The notes below the pieces were generated by a model that worked only from the letters and a program-made list of their open reading frames with translations, did not search any database and was not told the DNA's origin. This document shows positions 59,708 through 64,000 of a DNA stretch of 64,000 nt, one piece after another. The translations under genes and the position numbers were made by a program. How positions within the stretch are numbered: position 1 is the first letter of the stretch; each line of letters starts with the position of its first letter. The DNA is from Actinoplanes sichuanensis (GTDB lineage: Bacteria; Actinomycetota; Actinomycetes; Mycobacteriales; Micromonosporaceae), in the NCBI RefSeq assembly GCF_033097365.1, contig NZ_AP028461.1, forward strand, positions 11,249,501-11,313,500. The letters run 5' to 3'.

Positions 59708-60330
59708 TCCGGGTGCTGCTCGTGGACGACCAGCAGCTGATCCGGGCCGGGTTGCGGATGCTCTGTGACGCGGAGCCCGGCATGGAGGTGGTCGGTGAGG
59801 CGGGTGACGGGCGGGCCGCGGTCGAGTCGGCCGCCCGCCTGCTACCCGACGTGATCGTGATGGACCTGCGGATGCCCGGTGTCGACGGGATCACCGCGAC
59901 CAGCCGGATCATCGCGGCCCGTCCGTCGGCCCGGGTGCTGGTGCTCACCACGTTCGGTGACGACGACCACCTCTATCCGGCTCTCCAGTCCGGCGCGTGC
60001 GGTTTCCTGCTCAAGGACGCCCCGCCGGAGGAGTTGCTGCACGGCATCCGACAGGCGGCGACCGGGGAGAGCCCGTTCAGCCAGGACGTGTTGCGCCGGC
60101 TGGTCCGCCGGGCGGTCGACGCCCGCCCCGAGCCCCGCGGCCGGGTCGACGGGCTGACCGCCCGCGAGCAGGAGGTGCTCGGCCTGGTCGGCGAGGGCCT
60201 GAGCAACACCGAGATCGCCGAGCGGATGCACATCGGCGTGACCACGGTGAAGACCCACATCGCCGCGCTGATGACCAAGACCGGCAGCCCCAACCGGGTC
60301 CGCCTGGCTCTGCTCGCCCATCGCGCCTGA
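59704..60330 (+). CDS. LuxR/NarL-family response regulator
   Basis: A 208-residue response regulator. The receiver carries LLVDDQQ, phospho-acceptor Asp54 in VIVMDLRMPG, Thr in LTTFGDD and Lys in LLKDAPPEE; the C-terminal LuxR helix-turn-helix is LTAREQEVLGLVGEGLSNTE. ATG 59704 overlaps the kinase stop. Output genes cannot be read from here; the operon's own membrane proteins are candidates. Confidence 0.96.
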   Translation: MIRVLLVDDQQLIRAGLRMLCDAEPGMEVVGEAGDGRAAVESAARLLPDVIVMDLRMPGVDGITATSRIIAARPSARVLVLTTFGDDDHLYPALQSGACGFLLKDAPPEELLHGIRQAATGESPFSQDVLRRLVRRAVDARPEPRGRVDGLTAREQEVLGLVGEGLSNTEIAERMHIGVTTVKTHIAALMTKTGSPNRVRLALLAHRA

Positions 60331-60406
60331 CTTCTCGAGGCCTGCTCGCAAGGCTCCTCTCAAGGCTCTTCTCAAGGTGGGCGTGCGGCGTCCGATCACC
60401 CCAGGC

Positions 60407-62026
60407 ATGCGTAAGTGGATCGCCGCGGCGGTGGCCGCCTCCGTCATCGTCTCCCCGGTACCGGCGCACGCCGCCGACTCCGAGCCGACCGGCCGCTACA
60501 TCGTCACGTTGCGGGACGGTGCGCCCGGCCTGCTCGCCGGTCGTCTGCTGCGTCAGTTCCGCAGTTTCCCCGGCTACCTCACCGAGATGACCGCCACCCA
60601 GGCCCGCCGGCTGGCCAACGATCCGTCGGTGCGGCACGTCGAGACGGACCGCAAGGTCGCCCTCACCGGCACCCAGAAGAACCCGGCCTGGGGCCTGGAC
60701 CGCATCGACCAGCGCGGGAAGTCGCTCTCCAAGAGCTACCGGCCGTCCGCCGACGGCGACTCCGTGCACGCCTACGTCATCGACACCGGCCTGCGGACCA
60801 GTCACCGGCAGTTCGGCGGGCGGGCCGTCTCCGGTTACGACTTCGTCGGCCACGACACGGACGCCGACGACTGCAACGGCCACGGTACGCACGTCGCCGG
60901 CACGATCGGCGGATCCACGTACGGGGTGGCCAAGAAGGTGAAGCTGGTCGGGGTCCGGGTGCTGGACTGTGCCGGCGAGGGCTTCATCTCGGACATCATC
61001 GACGGCATCGACTGGGTGACCCAGAACGCCGACCTGCCGGCGGTGGCCAACATGAGCCTCGGCGGCGGTTACAGCCCGGCGCTGGACTGGGCCGTCGAGG
61101 AGTCGATCGCGGCCGGAATCACCTACGTGGTGGCGGCCGGCAACGAGGACGTCGACGCCCGGCTGGGCAGCCCGGCCGGCGTGCCGCAGGCGATCACCGT
61201 GGCAGCGACCGACAGCCGCGACCGGCGTGCGTCGTTCTCCAACTACGGCGGCGGGGTGGACCTCTTCGCACCCGGTGTCGGCATCAAGTCCGCGGTCTCG
61301 ACCAGCGACACCGCGACCGCCAAATACAGCGGTACGTCGATGGCGTCACCGCACGTGGCCGGGGCGGCCGCGCTGCTCCTGGACGCCGACCCGGCTCTGA
61401 CTCCGGCCCAGGTGCAGGCCAAGCTGATCGCCAACGCGACGAAGGGCAAGGTCACCGACCGCGCCGGGTCGCCGAACCGGCTCCTGTTCGTGCCCGCCCC
61501 GCCCAAGGCGCCGGTGATCGCCACCGGTCAGACCCCACAGGCCGCGGTGGGTGTGCCCTACTCGACGAGGCTGGCGCTGACCGCCGGGCGCCGGGGCGGC
61601 TGGAAACTCGACTCCGGCACCCTGCCGGCCGGTCTCTCGCTCTCCTCGTCCGGGGTGATCTCGGGTACACCGGAGAAGGCGGGCCGGTACACGGTGACCG
61701 TCCGGTTCACCGACTACGTGCCGCAGGCGGTCACCCGGCGGGTGGTGATCCCGGTGGTGGCGGACCTGCCGGTGATCCAGACCGAGGTACTGCCCGACCT
61801 GATCGACGACGTCGAGTTCGAGCAGCGGTTCGAGCTCGCCGACGGCCGCGACGGGGTCTGGACGCTGGCGTCCGGTGAGCTGCCGGCCGGGCTGAGCCTG
61901 TCGATGGACGGCCTACTGAGCGGCCTGTCGACCAGCCCGGCGGGCGCCACCTACACCTTCACGATCCGGTTCACCGACGTGTGGAACCAGGCGGCCGAAC
62001 GGACCTACACGTTGACCGCACGCTGA
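60407..62026 (+). CDS. Secreted subtilisin-like (S8) protease
   Basis: A 539-residue secreted protease. Signal peptide 1-22 ([17 protein letters not shown]), an I9-type inhibitor propeptide about 30-80 ([13 protein letters not shown]), and a S8 catalytic domain with Asp126 (VIDTGL), His159 (GHGTHVAG) and Ser311 ([11 protein letters not shown]). Two C-terminal Ig-like putative domains (about 365-450 and 455-539) repeat the pattern LPAGLSLS...G.ISGTP. ATG 60407; direct CTCAAGG repeats precede it. Confidence 0.94.
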   Translation: MRKWIAAAVAASVIVSPVPAHAADSEPTGRYIVTLRDGAPGLLAGRLLRQFRSFPGYLTEMTATQARRLANDPSVRHVETDRKVALTGTQKNPAWGLDRIDQRGKSLSKSYRPSADGDSVHAYVIDTGLRTSHRQFGGRAVSGYDFVGHDTDADDCNGHGTHVAGTIGGSTYGVAKKVKLVGVRVLDCAGEGFISDIIDGIDWVTQNADLPAVANMSLGGGYSPALDWAVEESIAAGITYVVAAGNEDVDARLGSPAGVPQAITVAATDSRDRRASFSNYGGGVDLFAPGVGIKSAVSTSDTATAKYSGTSMASPHVAGAAALLLDADPALTPAQVQAKLIANATKGKVTDRAGSPNRLLFVPAPPKAPVIATGQTPQAAVGVPYSTRLALTAGRRGGWKLDSGTLPAGLSLSSSGVISGTPEKAGRYTVTVRFTDYVPQAVTRRVVIPVVADLPVIQTEVLPDLIDDVEFEQRFELADGRDGVWTLASGELPAGLSLSMDGLLSGLSTSPAGATYTFTIRFTDVWNQAAERTYTLTAR

Positions 62027-62048
62027 CTCCGCGAATACGCCGTCGCCC

Positions 62049-62531
62049 TCACCAGTCGAGGGCGGCGGCGTATTTCTGTGCGATGGCGGTGGACTCCGGC
62101 AGGTCGCTCTCCACCACCGGGAGACCCGGCCGGACCACGATGGCGCCCAGCTCGACCAGCAGTTGGCGCAGCAGCGTCTCGGCCGCGGTGGCCTGCGGAG
62201 CGACACCGGCGGTGACCACCGGGACGGCCAGCTTGCCGGACAGCGCCTGCGCCGGGAGCTGGTCGAGCAGCACCTTGAGCACGCCGGTGTAACCGCCCTT
62301 GTAGGTGGGAGTGGCGACGACCAGCAGATTCGCCTCGCTGATCACCGCGACGGCGGCTTTCGTCGCCTCGTCGCCCGGTGTGAGCAGGCCGGCTCCGAGC
62401 GAGCCGACCTCGATGACGTGCGGCTGCGGGGAGCCGAGCTGCTCGGCGATGGCCTCGCCGACCGCGACGGCCAGCGTCGACGTCCTGGATCCGGTCCGGG
62501 GGTTGCCGGACACCACCACGATTCCCGTCAT
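62049..62531 (-). CDS. NADPH-dependent FMN reductase
   Basis: A 160-residue flavodoxin-like reductase (SsuE/NADPH-FMN reductase type). It begins VVVSGNPRTGSRTSTLAVAV with the FMN phosphate loop, and has VATPTYKGGYTGVLKVLLDQ. Cytosolic. ATG 62531 is taken; the open frame extends over the divergent promoter. It faces the solo winged-helix gene at 62694, with two 17-bp repeats between them. Could feed a monooxygenase or reduce quinones. Confidence 0.92.
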   Translation of the reverse strand: MTGIVVVSGNPRTGSRTSTLAVAVGEAIAEQLGSPQPHVIEVGSLGAGLLTPGDEATKAAVAVISEANLLVVATPTYKGGYTGVLKVLLDQLPAQALSGKLAVPVVTAGVAPQATAAETLLRQLLVELGAIVVRPGLPVVESDLPESTAIAQKYAAALDW

Positions 62532-62584
62532 GTCGGTGCGACCTCTCTGGAGTGCCGGTCGAGGACCAGGCGCGTACGCCATAT

Positions 62585-62601
62585 CCTAGTTATCCGATAG
62601 G
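62585..62601. promoter_or_regulatory. 17-bp palindromic site, distal copy
   Basis: CCTAGTTATCCGATAGG, an imperfect palindrome related to the copy at 62638. ATATCC (62581) and GGATAT (62618) make a second inverted pair. Together they suggest a regulator region for the FMN reductase and winged-helix genes. Confidence 0.5.
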
Positions 62602-62637
62602 GAATTGTCACCACGGAGGATATGATGCCTGCCACTG

Positions 62638-62654
62638 CCTATCTAACTGATAGG
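62638..62654. promoter_or_regulatory. 17-bp palindromic site, proximal copy
   Basis: CCTATCTAACTGATAGG: perfect 6-bp arms (CCTATC/GATAGG) with a 5-bp spacer, 40 bp before the winged-helix gene and 53 bp from the first copy, about five helical turns, so both lie on one DNA face. Confidence 0.6.
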
Positions 62655-62693
62655 AAATGTATCCTTGCCCCACCCACCGTGAAGGAGTAAGCC

Positions 62694-63239
62694 GTGTCCG
62701 CTCTCGCTGTCGCCCACCCGCACGCCACGTACCCCCGCCCGGTCCTGCTACGGCCCGTGCCCGATCCGCCGCCGGAGCAGCAAGTGGACGATGACCAGGC
62801 GCCCGTCACCCTGACGATCAGCATCGCGGGCGGGGTCGGTGGCCGTGAGCGGGTGCTCGCGGCGCTGCGTGAGCTGGTGGACGCGGCCGGTGCCGCCGCT
62901 GTCGAGGTGGACGGCGTCTCAGCGCCGGCCGTCGAGCACGCCGCCGAGATCCGTCTCGACCCGCGGGCGCGCACCGCGTTCCGCGGCGGCCGGCTGCTGG
63001 AGCTCAGCCGCCTGGAGTACGACCTGCTCCTCTTCCTCGCCCGGCACCCGCGTCAGGTGTTCAGCCGTTCGCAGCTGCTCACCCACGTCTGGGGGCACCG
63101 GCACACCACCAACCGCACGGTCGACGTGCACGTCAGCCGCCTGCGGACCAAACTCGACGACCCGGAGCTGATCACCACGGTGTACGGCCTGGGCTACCGG
63201 CTCGCCGACGACGCCCCGATCGTCGTCGTCGAGCGGTAA
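62694..63239 (+). CDS. Solo winged-helix (OmpR-type) regulator
   Basis: A 181-residue protein whose C-terminal 90 residues are a Trans_reg_C winged helix (LSRLEYDLLLFLARHPRQVF, LLTHVWGHRHTTNRTVDVHV, YGLGYRL). The usual receiver domain is missing; residues 1-80 are Pro-rich and then a short alpha/beta segment. Phosphorylation by a kinase is therefore not expected. GTG 62694 follows AAGGAG. It lies divergent from the FMN reductase gene, beside the paired 17-bp sites. Confidence 0.88.
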   Translation: MSALAVAHPHATYPRPVLLRPVPDPPPEQQVDDDQAPVTLTISIAGGVGGRERVLAALRELVDAAGAAAVEVDGVSAPAVEHAAEIRLDPRARTAFRGGRLLELSRLEYDLLLFLARHPRQVFSRSQLLTHVWGHRHTTNRTVDVHVSRLRTKLDDPELITTVYGLGYRLADDAPIVVVER

Positions 63240-63274
63240 GCAGGCCGTTCACGTGTGTCGATGTAGCCGCCGCG

Positions 63275-63303
63275 CCGGCCGGTGACCTCGGGTCACCGGC
63301 CGG
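63275..63303 (+). terminator. Terminator of the winged-helix gene
   Basis: Perfect 13-bp arms CCGGCCGGTGACC (63275-63287) and GGTCACCGGCCGG (63291-63303) with a 3-nt loop, 35 bp after the stop codon. Confidence 0.75.
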
Positions 63304-63413
63304 TTGCGTTTCCTCCAGCTTCATCCCGAACGGGTAATAGGTCCGCGATATGCAAGGCGTGTTTCCGCAGTTCACGGCGCTGTTGATCGCCATTCGGTGA
63401 TCGTTCACAGCTC

Positions 63414-63443
63414 TTGCCAGTCGATTGAGAGATTTAAATACTT
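63414..63443 (+). promoter_or_regulatory. Promoter candidate of the streptogrisin-like protease gene
   Basis: TTGCCA (63414-63419) and TAAATA or AATACT (63435-63443) give a sigma-70-like pattern with a 15-18 bp spacer, in an AT-rich stretch about 65 bp before the protease GTG (63506). Confidence 0.4.
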
Positions 63444-63505
63444 GCGAGCACGCGGTACGCCGGATCGGGCGTACCGGCCCCTACCCGTTCCCCCTGGGAG
63501 GAAAC

Positions 63506-64000
63506 GTGCTAAACCCGAAGCTTCGCCGACCGATCGTCGGCCTTGCCGTGGGCATCCTCGTCGGAAGCGGACTCGCCGCCACCCCCGCCGCGGCCGCACC
63601 GATCGCCGACCCGACGGCCCTCGCCAACACCCTCGACGCCCGTCTCGGCGTCCGTGACGCGGGCTCCTATATCGACGACGCCGGCCGGCTCGTCGTCAAC
63701 GTGACCGACGCCGCGACCGCCGCCGAGGTGAAGGCCACCGGCGCCACCGCGCGTTACGTCGCCCGCAGCGGCGCCACGCTCGCCGCCGCCGACGAGAACC
63801 TGAAGGTCAACCTGAAGACGCCGGGCACGGCGTTCGCCATCGACCCGGTCACCAACCAGGTCGTCGTCTCGGTGGACGAGAGCATCACCGGCGCCAAGCT
63901 CGCCGCGGTCCAGGCGACCGTCGCCAAGCTCGGCGACGCCGCCCGCGTCGAGAGCGTCCCCGGCAAGCTCAGCCTGCGCATCTCCGGTGGCGACGCCATC
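63506..64000 (+). CDS. Streptogrisin-like S1 protease, N-terminal prosegment (cut by window)
   Basis: The first 165 codons of a secreted serine protease. GTG 63506 follows GGGAGGAAAC. Signal peptide (VGLAVGILVGSGLAATPAAA) and an alpha-lytic-protease-type propeptide (GTAFAIDPVTNQVVVSVDES, VPGKLSLRISGGDAI) match streptogrisin zymogens; the catalytic domain begins beyond the window. Distinct from the S8 protease at 60407. Confidence 0.88.
   Translation, partial: MLNPKLRRPIVGLAVGILVGSGLAATPAAAAPIADPTALANTLDARLGVRDAGSYIDDAGRLVVNVTDAATAAEVKATGATARYVARSGATLAAADENLKVNLKTPGTAFAIDPVTNQVVVSVDESITGAKLAAVQATVAKLGDAARVESVPGKLSLRISGGDAI

Noticed and set aside
60340..60380. Direct repeats of CTCAAGG before the S8 protease gene
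   Set aside because: Short, imperfect repeats in GC-rich sequence; no symmetrical structure or spacing to claim a regulator site.
1..64000. tRNA, rRNA, CRISPR, insertion sequence, prophage or replication origin
   Set aside because: No cloverleaf, repeat-spacer series, transposase or integrase motif, or DnaA-box cluster was recognised on either strand. tRNA detection by eye is limited; a tRNAscan run would be decisive.

Overview
The window is uniformly GC-rich, uses GTG/TTG starts freely, has many 1-4 bp gene overlaps, and carries families typical of soil actinomycetes: MsiK-dependent type sugar ABC transporters without their own ATPase, AfsR/SARP-type regulators, TioE-type MerR regulators, streptogrisin-like proteases and a one-component Ser/Thr kinase. 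The best inference is a chromosomal segment of a filamentous actinomycete, most likely Micromonosporaceae (Actinoplanes-like). I found no tRNA, rRNA, CRISPR array, transposase, integrase or phage gene. Gene ends and intergenic hairpins fit together cleanly.

Layout. 1-3.5 kb (minus): a two-gene operon encoding a GCS2/ATP-grasp fusion ligase and an amidotransferase of the N-acetylglutaminylglutamine-amide (NAGGN) type, cut by the window edge. 3.6-9.1 kb (plus): a nucleotide-sugar epimerase-like SDR, a membrane Ser/Thr kinase and a SulP transporter fused to a beta-carbonic anhydrase. 9.2-10.4 kb (minus): two small membrane proteins. 10.5-20.1 kb (minus): a sugar utilisation locus, LacI regulator - lipoprotein binding protein - two permeases - GH13 glucosidase - large secreted GH87 glucanase, which reads as an alpha-1,3-glucan (mutan/nigeran) utilisation system. 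20.4-23.3 kb (plus): a HEAT-repeat-like protein with a tandem-duplicated tail, a soluble mini-chemoreceptor and a YchJ-like protein.

23.3-26.8 kb (plus): kynurenine operon kynA-kynU-amidohydrolase, overlapping by 3-4 bp; the amidohydrolase is a candidate for the otherwise missing formylkynurenine hydrolase. A stretch in the amidohydrolase N-terminus reads as pentapeptide repeats in another frame. 26.9-29 kb: a Gfo/Idh/MocA oxidoreductase and a methyltransferase. 29-35.7 kb: a glycan cluster (GH130 phosphorylase/hydrolase, an alpha-barrel protein, two GT4 glycosyltransferases, a divergent GH13 alpha-glucosidase). 35.7-39.9 kb: SDR/TetR and AraC/NmrA pairs with visible operators, DUF4345 protein and TspO.

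40-49.5 kb: secreted PGRP amidase, a quinone-oxidoreductase-like enzyme, a methyltransferase, an AfsR-like regulator and a 2-keto-3-deoxygluconate operon (KDPG aldolase plus KDG kinase) behind a perfect LacI-type palindrome. 49.5-54 kb: PRC-barrel protein, a double-MerR regulator divergent (overlapping start codons) from an erythromycin esterase fused to DUF6194, an isochorismatase-like hydrolase and a GlxA-like regulator with a short C-terminus. 54-57.1 kb (minus): secreted PL3 pectate lyase, MobA-like nucleotidyltransferase and an unknown protein coupled to it. 57.2-60.3 kb (plus): an operon of two integral membrane proteins plus a histidine kinase and LuxR-type response regulator. 60.4-64 kb: subtilisin-like protease, FMN reductase divergent from a solo winged-helix regulator with paired 17-bp operators, and the start of a streptogrisin-like protease.

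The main themes are secreted polymer degradation (GH87, PL3, S8, S1, PGRP) with matching uptake and keto-sugar catabolism, and cell-surface glycan metabolism. The candidates I consider least described are the ere-DUF6194/double-MerR pair, the GH130/barrel/GT4 cluster, the GCS2-ATP-grasp/NAGGN amidotransferase operon, and the hidden pentapeptide frame.
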